Assembly: GCA_944470555.2 (NCBI GenBank)
Contig: OX104127.1
Location: forward strand, 69,091,646-69,155,645
Direction: 5' to 3'
Source of the DNA: Heterobilharzia americana
Taxonomy: Eukaryota > Platyhelminthes > Trematoda > Strigeidida > Schistosomatidae
Length of the DNA: 64,000 nt
Shown piece after piece: positions 38,871 to 51,858 of this stretch (positions within the stretch are counted from its first letter, which is position 1; each line of letters starts with the position of its first letter). The translations under genes and the position numbers were made by a program. The notes below the pieces were generated by a model. The model ran no database searches and was not told the origin of the DNA. It was given only the letters and a program-made list of their open reading frames with translations.

Positions 38871-40827
38871 GTACGATAGGTCTTATAAAGTACACATTTC
38901 TTGCAACACAGAAATTCAGTCGTTAAAATTCTACTTTTTAAACAGGTTTAAGCAGTAACCTCATGAATGAACTTAAGTTCTCAGTCATTTTACCATCCAA
39001 TCTCCATCACCTATGTAGGAAGTAAAGTAGTGAACAGTTGTACCAATTTCACCAATCGGTCAGTTTCCTAGCCCAACGCAGTATCATTTTAGTGTGTAAA
39101 CTTTCAGGCAACTTGATGGGTAATTCATAATTCACTTGTCTTATGTACACTAATGTGCTTTGAATTTCATACCACTTCTCATAGAGAAGACGGTATCAAT
39201 CCACTTCAAGCTGTCAACATTGATCCCATACACACATATACCCGAAAGTAGCAGTTCGGTGAAGGCAGTATCTCTATTGTGAATCCATATAAAAATGCTT
39301 CATGACTTATATTTATTTCATTCGAAATTGAACAAGTTATTTCATCTTTGATTAAACGTCGTTACTTATCATCAGTGTTAGTTTTCATTGATGAAGTGTT
39401 GAACTCGAATAAGCGTTACACTACTGAGGTCCATGTATCACGTCCATCAGTAACAAGCAGCTTGTAAACTGAGGAACGTTGTTAAATATATTTATCATGT
39501 GTCATACTGATTCAGCAGAATAGGTGCTATGGGAAATTACACAAATGGATTTCTGATTTCGAGTGCATTATTAAGTTGCACTGGTTATCTCTTCAGCGGA
39601 GGTGTGGATTCAGAAGTTAGAATACCTCCAGCAAACTATTCGCAACTGTAAATCAGTCAGTCAACCAATCAGTCAGTTACGAAGACGTTTACGAGCGTAA
39701 ATTCACCGACACTTTGGTTCGCTTACTTACAGGAACTTACAGAATAGCCTGACAGCGATTTCACGCAACTCAATGTTCGTGGTCAAGAGATTATCCATCT
39801 TATTTCTTATTTCTCATTTCATATTTGATAGACACGTAGAATGTAAGTTAGAGATATTGACAGTACTTCCACCACGGTCGCTTATTCAACGGGTATCAAA
39901 CACTGAAATCCAGCCGTACTACACTCAATCAAACATACCCTTGAGATGATCCCAGTTATAAAAATATCATATGTGATTGGCAGATATCTAGATGACATTT
40001 CAGTGTAGCTCAAAAATAAACTACTCGATCGTTATAAGACTGTTCAATCACTGTGTTTGGTGTGCAAAAAGTGATGTGGAATATTTATTAGCATTACTGA
40101 ACATCTATTGGTCGATTATTTAAAGTGTAAACGATATTATTTGGAGCGGATTCTCGCACTCACACTGTTGAATGTTGTATGTTCCAAGTGATCAAAATCA
40201 GACCCACTGATTAGCTGTACAGCCTTCGTAAACCTTTAAGTTATTTGCTCAATCGACATCTCAGACAACTGATGCATCATTGCTTGTTTATCAACATGCA
40301 TCGGTTTGTCATGTGACAAAAGCATATAAATGAGTATTTATTACAAAACTGTCATTTGGAATGAATGCGCAGTGCACGCGAAAAGTGTCATTTAACGTCC
40401 AGGTGGGTCAGTTATTGTCCCTACTCTGAACGCACTCCATTGTAAATTTTTTTCATCATACTGTGATGTCATACATTTTATTTGATTGATTAATTTGAAG
40501 AATGCAGCGACAAAAATAATTCAAGAATTAATGAGCTCATTTTATTTCACTGACTTTTACCAGCTCCAAATAGCTTATGACTGAAATGTGGTATTAGTAG
40601 TCAAGATAAGATATAATTTAAATATGTAGAAATAAATGAAGATTTTAATCCCAGGGTTAGTGAGTCAAAAAAGCATAGGATGAATAATCAAAAACCTTAA
40701 TCCAAATCAATAACTATTTCAGGTGTCAATTTACACTGTATCTTCTATGTCAGAAAGCTGATAGTTGCAGTGTAATTTAGTCTAAAATGACTACTTGAAG
40801 ACAGTAGTTGACAATTATTAGCTGGGC
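38871..40827. other. Unassigned spacer
   Basis: No gene, exon copy or element family recognised on either strand. Confidence 0.4.
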
Positions 40828-43200
40828 GTGCTTACTACCATAAGGAGAATAAACAAAGTAAGACCCTACGAACCAGTGGTATGGCAGATGTACCCTAGGA
40901 ATGTAAACGTTTATGTAGAATATTTTCAAACTAGTGGTTACCCCATAACCTTCAAGTTTCTAACGCTACTTGAACCTGAGGAGCTATTAGGCCACCGAAC
41001 AGAATTAGAGCTAATTTTAATTTCAAAGAAACTACTACTATGCAAGATAAGACACAGTGTCAACGTAGCGAGCACTTTGGGAATGATTTAACCTCTGCAC
41101 CTTCGATTTTATAAGAAATTTGACGACAGAAATATGTGTAGTAATCCATCGGTGTCACCAAGAAAACAGCTGTCTGAAGACCCTGATGAGAGTCCTATAA
41201 TAATCTTGGTAGAACCAAAGAATCCCACTCCCAAGGCAAATCACTCTGGTGAAAGTACAGTTAACCTCTCCAGAGAAAAACTATTGTCAGAAAACCCTAT
41301 ATCACAATCCCAGGATCTAAACTCAAAGAGTAGTTTTAAGCACATTTTGTCAAACAGTGGCGAGTAATACTTCAATGCTAGAAAGGCTGCAATACAAATG
41401 CGCACTACAAAGACACTTAAACCTTTCCATCAGAATGAAAAACTTTTAACTCATACTCCTGATCACAGTTCAATTACTAGGGACGGGTATTATGCTGCCA
41501 CATATCGCTTCGGTTAACACATGAACGGCAACATGCCAGTGTCTGACATTAGAATAAATGCTGGCGAATTTAATCTTCCTTACCTGAACATACTAACAGG
41601 CTGCAACTTACATGATCGTTATTCTAAGACTAAATGCATCACCCCTCCTGTCAAATAAGTTAACACGCCTGGGTCTTACGATTTCTTTGGGTTACCAAAC
41701 GTAATGTACGACCCATGATATCTAAGGCAGGGTCACATGACAATGTCACAAAATTGGAACTAACCAAAATGGTAACCACTGACGACAAACTTCAACAGAC
41801 GACCTCAATAGGGACCAAAGATTTGTTAATAAGCAAGCTTTTCTACCCAGTGGGACTAGATGCCGTATATTCACCCATTCTCACGTCACTACAAACCAAT
41901 GGGGAGACCCACATCGTTTCTAACACAAACTACACATCACACATATACAATATATGTGTAAATGAATGTAACGAGCTAGGCATAGCTTTCATTATTGGTA
42001 AATTCACCATGCACAGAAACATATTTACACTGTTGCTCACCAACGCACCTTGCCTGCCTTTAGAACAACGGTCTTAATCTCTAAACCAACGACAATACTT
42101 ACAACTGAATCTTGGTGTCCATCTAGGATCCTGGGTGCAGACTTATAGATGGTTGGATACAGTTTCCATTGCACTAAACAAGATCACAAGCGTGATGGTG
42201 GCTGTCTCATTTATATATGTAATCAAGTTACGGCAAATAAGGCTGAAGACAACATATTAAGTTCAGTGTCTGACTCGCCGTGAGTAACCTTACGTGGTGA
42301 CAAGAAAGAAATTCTTATAGATTGTGTATGTCAACGTTGGAAATAGGTACACTTCTAGCTTAATTGTCTGCCGAAGCTTCATCATATTATGTGAATTTTA
42401 AATTAGTAACTGGAAACTTCAATCTTCTTGAAAGTAACTGGATAGCTGGTTGTTATCCTCAGCTCTTTGATAAGACACTTACTGTAATAGATTTCTATGG
42501 GTGGAAGCAATATGTCCGCACACCTACTCGTGGTGACAATATGCTGTAGGTGGCATTTTACCATGCCATCACACCAGCACCTACTTATGTCAGTAGTGAA
42601 TTTTGCAACAGTGATCATAGAATGGTACTTTGCTGTCTACTAGTCTCAGCACTCAGCACGTGTAGTAGACAAGCTTTATGGAATATTGAATATCGTGGGT
42701 ATAAACTACTAACTATAAACTGTTCACAAAGCTTATTCGGTTTTATCTAAAACCAACCCAGTTATATCTACTCATAGATACATGATAAGTGGAGTTGTGT
42801 AGGGTAGCATTCTCCGGCCTCTATTTTTTACTAACTACAATAACAGTATTTACAGTTGCTTTGCCACGGATGAAGCTTTTCTATGCGCCAACGACCTAAA
42901 CGTCGTTTGGTCCCTTTATATCCATGAGATATGTGACACTGTTGTTGCCATTTGACATGAACTAAATACGGCTTCTTCCTGGTGTACCGAGACCCTTCGA
43001 CAGTTCAACATTAACGAATATGGATGCATCCGCAGCAGCAACAGCAATCTCCACGTGTTATCTGAAGTATATGAACAACAGTTACTAAAACTTTTTTCTG
43101 TCTCAGACTCAGGACTACTAATATAATCCAGTGACGTTGAGTGCTGATTGGCCTGTTATCTGTCCCACTCAGGACCACCTAAAATGTAGTATTTCTATAT
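40828..43200 (+). mobile_element. CR1-like non-LTR retrotransposon remnant
   Basis: Upstream open pieces (40828-41091, 41134-41367) could be a gag-like ORF1 but are not diagnostic. An endonuclease block is clear at 42400-42650: 'LVTGNFNLLESNW' (degenerate DFN motif), 'GWKQYVRTPTRGDNML', a stop, then 'SSEFCNSDHRMVLCCL' (catalytic SDH). A shrunken RT follows at 42785-43060: 'GSILRPLFFTNYNNSIYSCF', 'LCANDLNVV' where a YADD box is expected, and 'HELNTASSWCTETLRQFNIN'. Stops throughout. Its 3' end abuts the truncated copy C at about 43200. Confidence 0.7.
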
Positions 43201-43811
43201 GCTGTTATGAATTTGATTATGCACGTGAAACGGTATCTCTGATGTAACATTTTTATATGAGAATCAAAGCATTTGTTTATTCATTTTATTGTGCATCTGC
43301 ACCGATAACCAACATTCCATTCTTCACTGTACCTCAAATCAATCTGTCTTACTTATCTCCCAACAAATCGTTTTTAATTTGGATTCCCCTTTCTCTTAGC
43401 TTCCATCCCGCTCTTCCTGCATGCCTTTGTTCCTGTGAAACTTATAAGCTTTCCCAATCATCTCAATACTAACTGACGCTAGCAAAACCGATGCAATCAC
43501 AATTCTCAACAAATAGCAGACATCAATATGTGCACTTCATATATGATACTAACAAAGACACCTTGCATTCCACATCCATGCATCCATCCATCAGGTGGAA
43601 TACGAAATTTTGTTTACGAGTCCTTCATGAGTGATACGTTTTTCTTTAACTAATATCTCTCAGACACCTTTGATGATATGAGATAACATGATTTAAGCTG
43701 AGCATATTTCAGGTAGCCTTATTGCCAGCATAAAACTGCTCAGGCTATGAAATTACGTACACTTACATCCCACCATAAGAAAAAGATAGATTTGTGTCGG
43801 ATTGTATGCAG

Positions 43812-43837
43812 CTGTGTCTGGATCACCTGCAGCAAAG
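43812..43837 (+). pseudogene. Fragment C exon 10, 26 nt
   Basis: Bounded by TGTATGCAG and GTGAGT. Read into the frame of exon 11 it gives (x)VSGSPAAK, entry phase 1, unlike copy A (phase 0). Confidence 0.55.
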
Positions 43838-43910
43838 GTGAGTTAATATGTTTCTGCGAGTGAACACATCATGTAACCGACGACAGACTTCTTTCTTCAA
43901 TTCATTTCAG

Positions 43911-44219
43911 AGTGAACCGATTCTTACTGATCCCTATAGGGAGAATGCCGGCCAAGGTGAGTCACATCTGTTAACTGAGTCTCACAATTACGAAGAGCTT
44001 GGTCATCCGGATGAAACAATGGAAAGCGTCACGGATATTATCGAAACTACGGAGGGAGACTTCGACCACAGTGAGGATCAGAAAACTACACGTGACATTT
44101 TGGATTTGAGGATTGATGAATCAAATCTCTTCCTATACATCGCGGTGGTATCTGGTCTGCTTATCTTTGTCGTGATATTTGGATGCGCGTTGTGGTTGTT
44201 GATGTGCATGAAGAAGTGA
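43911..44219 (+). CDS. Fragment C exon 11, stalk and transmembrane helix
   Basis: 309 bases after TTCATTTCAG, open to TGA. Acidic stalk ('TMESVTDIIETTEGDFDHSE'), helix 'LFLYIAVVSGLLIFVVIFGC', tail ending CMKK. It differs from copy B exon 11 at 8 bases, 5 of them changing an amino acid. After the stop the would-be donor is GCAAGT rather than the GTGAGT of copy A. Confidence 0.65.
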   Translation, partial: SEPILTDPYRENAGQGESHLLTESHNYEELGHPDETMESVTDIIETTEGDFDHSEDQKTTRDILDLRIDESNLFLYIAVVSGLLIFVVIFGCALWLLMCMKK

Positions 44220-46405
44220 AAGGCAAGTTGTTATGAGGTAGATAAACACTTGTTTTGGTCATGAGGTTACGAAATGAGAGTGGACATGTTTTGCTGTGGA
44301 GATATTTGGCGGTGTGAAGGATTTATCCAACTTCCAGGTTATGGACTGACTTCTGAATCCCCTTCAGTTGGAGCAGTCTCAAATAAGCGTGAAAGGCAAT
44401 TGTCGGATTTGAATTTTAGACCATAAAATTGGCCGGAGTGTTATTCGCAGTTAGAAATGTGTTGATAAACTTTTTGGGATGAAGCCTTCTTGCTTTGCGC
44501 ATCAGCCATCACTTGCTTGCGTCAGATGAAATGAGACACGAAGAAGATCTATCAAGCTGCTTGTTGGATGCATTGCAACTTTGCAACGTTATAAGGTTTC
44601 CAAGCCTTGGGTAGTTTCGCACAATCACGATATCCAAATTGTTAATGTGGACAGTCGGTTGGGGAATTAGTGAAACTGTCGTGCGATCACCTAGCTACAG
44701 ATATGTCTGATGATGACGTATGACTCAAAACTTCTTAACCATTCAATTCACATTTATCTGTACAGTTCAAGTGACATCAGGAAACAACAGCTGACACTGT
44801 TTTCGATATTATCCCGCTTTCCCAGTTCCACGCGTGAACAGCACTACAACTTTCATTAGTTTTTGTCACGAATATTCAATAGTAAAATGTTTCAATGAAT
44901 AAACATTTTAGAGTGTTGGTGTCATTGACATATTCTCTCAACTGAGGTTCTTATTTATAGAGCTGACATCTTTCTTTGACGTGTGCTGCATCCAAACCGC
45001 ACGTAATCACATGTTCCAGGCTCCTACAAGCTGCTCACCCACCGTCAAATTTGATTTTTTATAACTCCAAATGGATTGGCGTTACTCAGGTTGACTCCAA
45101 CTTTGTGAAAAATCCAAGAGAACTGGGTTCCCATTCATTCACCTGGAATCGAAGCTTTGACCATTCATTCATCATCAAAGCAAATGAAATCCGTTTTAGA
45201 TTCGCTTTGTGGTGAACACAGTGACGATTTCAAATGAAGACGTGAGATTTCGCCAACATGAATGCTACATAGCTCAAAAAGATGAAATTTTATTTTTTGA
45301 GTGCATGATACCAGATGTTCAAGCTGAATGGCATTTACCGCATCTTCAGAAATTGCTTCAGTGTCCTGTAAGCAAAGCAATAACTGTAAACCATTCGTTC
45401 CTTCCCACCGTTTCATTTCACCATACTCAGAGACACATGTTTAGCAGTCAAGCAATCATTCATGCATACATGTCAACATGCCCTGTAGCAGTTTCACTAC
45501 ATTTTGGTTGTTCTGTTCTGCATTATGTGATACATTTACAGTGATTCAGTCAAATTTAGTCCAGTCGTGGCCCCATACGGTCTTTCGAGTGTTGATTGGG
45601 GACATTCTAATAGAGTGAAACAGTGTGAAGTCCTTGAAATGCTCATTGAATTTGGAGGGGAAAATGTCACACACTAGGCGATTTCGGCAAGTTGTTCTCA
45701 TCACCTCGAACGTGTGCATGGCCATCATGAATGGCGACAAATCCCATTCCTAGTCCTTTCTCTAACGTCAGTCTTATTTGCTTCTTTCTGTTGCTGCCAT
45801 GGTCACCTTATATCTCAGTGAGTGAAGTGTAGAAAGTACACACTTCCTGATGCACAGAAACTGCATCAGATATTTGACTTCCAGAAAAAGTGATCAAAAG
45901 CATTTAGATAACTGACTTTATGATCTGGGTAAGTCTTTGCAGAATCTACTTCATAAAGATATGAAGGTAACTAATCGCAGATCTCACCAGTTTCACAAAT
46001 TGCTGAATTATCGTTATACTCTGATTATGACGCTTTGCATAACTTTGTAAGGAATTCATTATTCACGCGTTAAGTTCTCGCTCATACCTTCCTCACATTG
46101 TTTACCTTCTTCACATATGAAAGACAGAATATGAGTCTTAGCAATTCTCGTTATTGCCCACTTGAATAGCATAACTCAGTGGCGGCCGAATTTCAGAAGA
46201 AACTCTATGCATCATTTGTGAATGCGCGTTAACTCTTCATTCTGTATTCTACATGTTTTCTTTCTTAATATATCTCATTTCAAATTTGAACAAATTGTCT
46301 GGTCTGTGATTGCATTTACACTGCTCCTTGCATATGTTCCTTGTGACTGACCAAATATGTTGTTCACAATTGCTGATTGTTTTTGGCTCACAGTTGTACT
46401 CGAAA
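44220..46405 (+). repeat. 3' flank of fragment C, part of the triplicated block
   Basis: Collinear with 18369-20545 and 62286-63476. At about 45596 it shows the intact site where an RTE copy sits in the copy B flank (63477). The open frame 45209-45544 is not conserved in the other two copies. Confidence 0.6.
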
Positions 46406-49400
46406 ATATAAGCAGGGACACGGTTCATACATCACTCCTGCATGGGATGTGACCGTTAAGTATAATTCGTAAACTACGCTACAGTTTTTGATGGATGAAT
46501 ATGCACATGAGATTTTCCAGCACAATAATGTTCACAAGTTGATCTATTTGATTGTCAGAAGACAGCGAAGTATTATCATTTTTCTTCGACTCGCACTGAC
46601 AGTGTTTTAATAAAATTAGTTTACTATCTGTTGCTGACTCTGGGTTTAATATTTAAACTAATTTGTCACATTCTCAACTAATACTGCATGGTCAAACAGC
46701 ATGAGAACATTTGCCAGAGTCATTGTTTGCATATTTGTAGCATGCATAATGTTGAATATTTTGTTGGTAGATGCATATCGTGTGTAAGCACCAAATGGGA
46801 TTTACCAGTGTTGTCTGAAGTTAGAAAGTCAAGCAAGTAACACAGCTGAATGCATGTCAACACGCCACTTTAAAAATGTCCTAGTGAATGGCTGAAATAC
46901 TTCAATAAATCAGAAGATTCTTCTTCATGTAGGTTTCTAGACTACTAACAACCGTAAGTGCACCTTCTCCGCAAATATGTGGAGTTATATCATTTTATAA
47001 AAATATGTTTCAATATAATTTCAGCATATTGAGGGAATTGAAGAAGATATTTCAGAACTTTTTGTACATTTTGCTGAAGTTCGCACAGCAAAGCATTCCG
47101 AAATATCTTGGTTTGATTTCGCAAGCACCCTGGGAATATAACAAAATATTATTATAGTGCTTAAATACGACTTGGCGCCCAATTTTTCGAGGAAACTCGT
47201 AACAACAATGATCTGGGCGCTAAAAATCTTAGTAAAACCGTTTGCTGATACTACATACTACCTATTCTTATACTGGATTGAAATGGTCGGCCAGTGTTGC
47301 CATGTGGCTTCCAACGAAGATGCTTCGATAGTGTCTGAGTTTTCATCAGGTTGTAATATGTTTTCATTGATCATAATCAGCAATGATGTCGCTTCTGCTA
47401 ACATTGTCACCGTTCAGTGTCATGCAATCATCAGACATCTGAAGTGATAAAGACAATCCATACACTACTGCAGACCAGTGATCAAAGAATCCTCAATTTG
47501 GTGGAAACCAATCACCACCACGTTTACCAATTGACGCAGTTACAAGTGAAGATTTGTTCTACTTCGATGTTCACACTAGTGAGCATGTCACTGCTGATAT
47601 TCGAAAAAGTGAAGTTGATGTTGAACAGGTAAATTCATCAAGTGTGTAAGGAAACCGTCCTCATGAGCTTAAGATACTGTTTGTGTGGATAAGTGAATTG
47701 CTAGCTGGACAGTTGTTTGCAGTTCACACTGTCGCTTCTCAGGAAGGGAGTGAGGATATGGAAGCTTTTCAGTGAGGTGTGGTAATTTGATAACCATATC
47801 AAGATTTCATCCAGGGATGCACATGTTTGTGCTGAGATTTGTCAACTTGTCCTTTACTGTACTGCGAATCAGCAAACAACTGGTGTTCTTCACGTCAGAA
47901 ATCAAAGTCATCAACCAGAACGTTTTGAATTCCTGACCTACTGTGTACAAGCATGGACAGACTCACGTTTTCAACCTCGGTTAAAAAAATGTTTATCCAG
48001 CACACATCATACACCACGAGAATGTGGATGAAAAAGTATTCAGCGGTCCAGAATCTTAAGACACCAGGATGACGAAGTATTACATAGCCTAAAGTATGCA
48101 CAGTGAGTCTATCTCCTGATCAGTGTTTTACTCTACGCTGTGAATCACACACAGAAGAATGCCGACAGATACACAAAGGAGGTACCATCAAAACTGATTG
48201 CAATCATGAAAATGTGTATCAGTTCTACACGAATCATAATTAGGAAGGATTCCATACTGGGACCAACTGACGTCGATTAATCGATGTGTGGTGATAAGCA
48301 AAGTATGACTTTATGCTGCCACATGCATACAATCACTACTTGGATACCATTTTTCACATAAATAAGGGACTCATCGGTGCTCACAATAAATGTGTCGCCT
48401 AGAAAATCGCAAAATACAATTTTATACTACTGTAGTCAAAGTACCATTAATGAAATTCGTCATTGCTCACATTCCAAACAGGTTCCAGACCGATATTCAT
48501 GCACATATAACAGATCTACCGAAGAAATCTTGTATTCTGATATCCCTGAATAGCCTTGCATGCAGAGAGAGTCTGAGAGTAATTCTGCTCATTATCCATT
48601 CCTTAGTTCTGCGTTGTCACCAGTACCAAATGTTCATACTATGTCTTTAATCTTCGTCAGGCAAAATGCACTTAAGAAAATATACCACCACCTGATACAC
48701 ACTTCCTACGTATTTTTGGTTACGTGAATGCAGTCTTCTCGATTCTTTGAACTTCAAATCGACAATAAACTTGGCTAACTAATCATTGACAGCGTAGTTT
48801 ACCAGTGATCGCATACATTCAAAATCTCCAAAGAGACGAAGAAAGCAAATCGTGATTCAATGTATAATTCACTGTATAAAAGCTTCTCCTCTACTACAGT
48901 CGAATGGAGAAATTGAATCGCCATTAACAGTGGTGTAATCAGTTTTCGTACCGTGAAGCCGAATAAAGTGAATTTGATAGTGAACTAGTGTATCTCTGCT
49001 CTGCTCTACGGTAAGGCAGAATCCTTTACTTAGTCATCAACTCGGAAATGAATTCGTCATGTAAATGCCGGACTGTGGATTGAAATTCTAGATAACCCAG
49101 ATAACTTCCTGCCATCTAATTCACACTTTCGCCAGTGAAGTGGCAGGGGAAATGCCAGTGGCATTTGGAGACTGAGCTACTCTCGACACTTTGAACTACA
49201 CGTACTCATGAAACCGCGGTGCTAGTATTCAGTTGTGTACTTGATTTGAGTGAAAGTAGGCATGAATGTGCATATGCAGTAATACTAAAATTTCATGATT
49301 ATTATTTAAATTGATTACATTCTACCACCCGACGATGTGCGCACGGTCAATAAATTGTGCTTAGTGTGATCTGTGTGCATTTTGACAGTTTCGTTCTCAA

Positions 49401-51763
49401 ATCTGTTTTTCTCATATGAAAATTTTTACCATTAGAACTACAGGTGTCAAAAGTGAATAAGCGTACAATGAGAGACGTAATTATGGACTCTCCGTAGACA
49501 CTATGATGGCTCGGATTGGAGCAGATGGATTAGTGAGCTTTTCACTGTGCTGCACATATCTTGAGAATATTGAGGACTGGTTATATCTTGCTAACCAGTG
49601 CTCATGATGTTGCTGAGTGACATAAGTTTTTATGCCTAAAACGTCAGGTTTAGCAGTGCTTGTCATAGAACAGTAGGAACTAACTGATTTACTGACTGAC
49701 TGATTGAATGAATGAATGAATGAATGAATGAATGCTGTTAACGTGAACAGTTATTCCATTCGTGTTCATAACTTATCACCAATCTGACTCACTCTCGGAT
49801 TCGACACACCTAGCTTCACTGGATTCGCGCTCTCCACTGCGTTTGACAATACATGTGACGTGTGCCAATGAAACAGAGCAGACTACTATGCTGTATTGCG
49901 TGACGGACTAGTCTAAATAACACTTAAAGTCCTCGATGCACGTCGTCTCCCAACGGTTCACCAAGCTTTTTGAAGACTGGAATACTTAACGTGTTGGTGA
50001 GTTTGGATCTTACACATGTTATGTTGGAGAAACACACACATATTCAAACCTGGAAATATTTGATGAAGCAATTGGTATCAGTGGCTCTCCCTGGAGATGT
50101 GATTGCTAATGTTTTGATCCACACTCACTTCGATGCGTAAATAATCAGGAATTTGGTGGATGCTCTGTGTGCTGCTTGTGTGGAAATAGGAGCATTCGAT
50201 GAAATACCTCACGAATGGTGGGATGTATGTCATATGGTATTCTTCAACGTATAATACAATACTCTGTAACATATTGCGATGTCTTGATCGTGCAAATATT
50301 TTCAGTAACTGAGTGTATTTTTCTCATGAACAGAGTTCAACTAAACAACGATAGCCTCCATTCACGTCAATCTTAGATTGAGAGTAGGAGGTGTTTGTGA
50401 ACTAATGGAATGTGACCTGGTGTGTTGGTTGGTATGTTTATCTGCATATTCAAAGCCACCAGTAGACAGTATGTTTGAAGCTTCTTCATTGTGACTGACA
50501 TTTACAATTCTATGTTGTGTGCGTTTGCACACTATCATTCATTTTTCTCATTATGAAAAATTACTCCAAACAGTGTTCAACCAGTTTGTATAATCTGATG
50601 ATGTTTCATAGATTTTCTGCTGCATCACCATCGAATTTTGGGACCACGATAGACAGTGAGAGAATTATTGACTAAAAGCGTGCTCTTCTATAATCCGAAG
50701 TTTTGCATTTATTTCTGAAAGCGACGGTGATTTCAGCGAACCTGTGTTCCCAGGATCCTGATAGGCATTAGAGATCTGAAGATCGTGTATATGCGTGTAC
50801 ACACAAACCGGTCATCCATATACCATCATCGAAGATGGCCATCATTTGCAATAACAGATATATACATAGTAATCAAACACATTTAATTCAATATGTATTC
50901 TGCATGTGGAGTTTTCGAAAGGTATACAGAGGGTGAGTAGTTAGGAATAAGATGAAAAATGTGTGGGAATGAAGTTGGTGGAAGTTGAAGGAAGAGCAGA
51001 GTGGCATCATGATTAGTCTCAATTGAGTTAACGACCGTTAGGGGATGGTTGTCTTGAAGAAGACTTGCATGACATTTTATTTCATTTATTTTTTCAAAAC
51101 ACGCATCCAGTATAATATGAAATCTAGCTCAAGGTAACGTAGCTCAATTGGGTGCAGTATGAATTCAGCTGGTAGTCACACTCCCTAGTTGTAGGTTTAT
51201 GCCACTATCTAATCATTGAGGTCGAAGTGGGCGGCGTGAAATGAGAACATTTGATCTATTGGTTTGAAGAAGAGCTTCTTCGCCAAACAACCAAACCTAC
51301 ACTGATTGTAGCATCACATAGTCTAATCAGAAAGGGACGGATACAGATATAATTCAGAAAGAATATAGTGGGATTAACATCCAAGCTATCTGCCTCCAAC
51401 TGTTGTAAAACGTAGCTAGTTGTGACATCTTAGGTGAAGAGAGATAATTAGGCTGAAATTCTTTCTAAAGCCAGACACCTATTGAACCGAACGACTGGAA
51501 TAAAGTCAGTTATTGAGGTGATAGTGGTTCCGTGAGCGGGTTAAGCTCCCTGTAGCGCTCATATTTTTTGAACATTTACAAAAGTTCATTCTCAAGAAAA
51601 ATATCTTTTTCGGAAAAGAATTTGATTGGCTGAATGATTTACCTGCATTTTCGTATATGCAGTCTATCCACCCAACTGGCAGTTTGGAGATAGGAAAGTC
51701 ATACGTCGAAAGTGTTAGCACTAGGTTGGTCATTTATCTATTGTGACAGAACTCTCATCCTTA
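46406..51763. other. Long spacer upstream of copy B, no gene supported
   Basis: About 5.4 kb. Open frames at 47157-47447, 47417-47632 and 48390-48650 (all +) and translated pieces between them do not match a family I know; they may be a decayed element. A GAAT tetranucleotide run lies at 49705-49734. Confidence 0.4.
49705..49734. repeat. GAAT tetranucleotide microsatellite
   Basis: About seven GAAT units, directly after a short ACTG run (49691-49702). Confidence 0.85.
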
Positions 51764-51853
51764 TTGGTTCTCCTGCAGTAACCAATGACAAAACATCACC
51801 GTTTTAATGTATTTATTTCAAGAACATTCTGGACATACACCATTAACTGAAAG
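51764..51853 (+). promoter_or_regulatory. Possible core promoter and 5'UTR of copy B
   Basis: Two CCAAT boxes (51782-51786 on +, and inverted in TTATTGGTTC near 51761-51770) and an AT-rich TGTATTTATTT at about 51808 lie 40-90 bases before the start codon. Weak motifs, and no transcription start is visible. Confidence 0.25.
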
Positions 51854-51858
51854 ATGAG
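51854..51858 (+). CDS. Copy B exon 1: start codon in a 5-nt coding segment
   Basis: ATG AG followed at once by GTAAGT. Spliced to the acceptor CTTACAG at 51941-51947 it gives MRIAGNILHVALLICLCFVG, a textbook signal-peptide start. The exon 2 frame has no ATG of its own and runs into a stop at 51922, so an upstream start exon is needed and this is the nearest fit. Confidence 0.7.

Larger units (their letters stand above)
43205..44219 (+). pseudogene. CP391S-like gene fragment C (last two exons)
   Basis: The homology with copy A begins at about 43205 in intron 9, right after the CR1-like remnant, and covers exon 10 (43812-43837) and exon 11 (43911-44219). No exon 1-9 is found upstream. The open frame of exon 11 is intact, so either the loss is recent or sequence is maintained by exchange with copy B, to which 43663-44300 is nearly identical. 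Confidence 0.7.

Noticed and set aside
43838..43910. Translation start at 43848, 61914 or 17997 giving a 123-residue membrane protein
   Set aside because: The ATG lies in the intron between exons 10 and 11; a CAG acceptor sits exactly where the conserved stalk frame begins.
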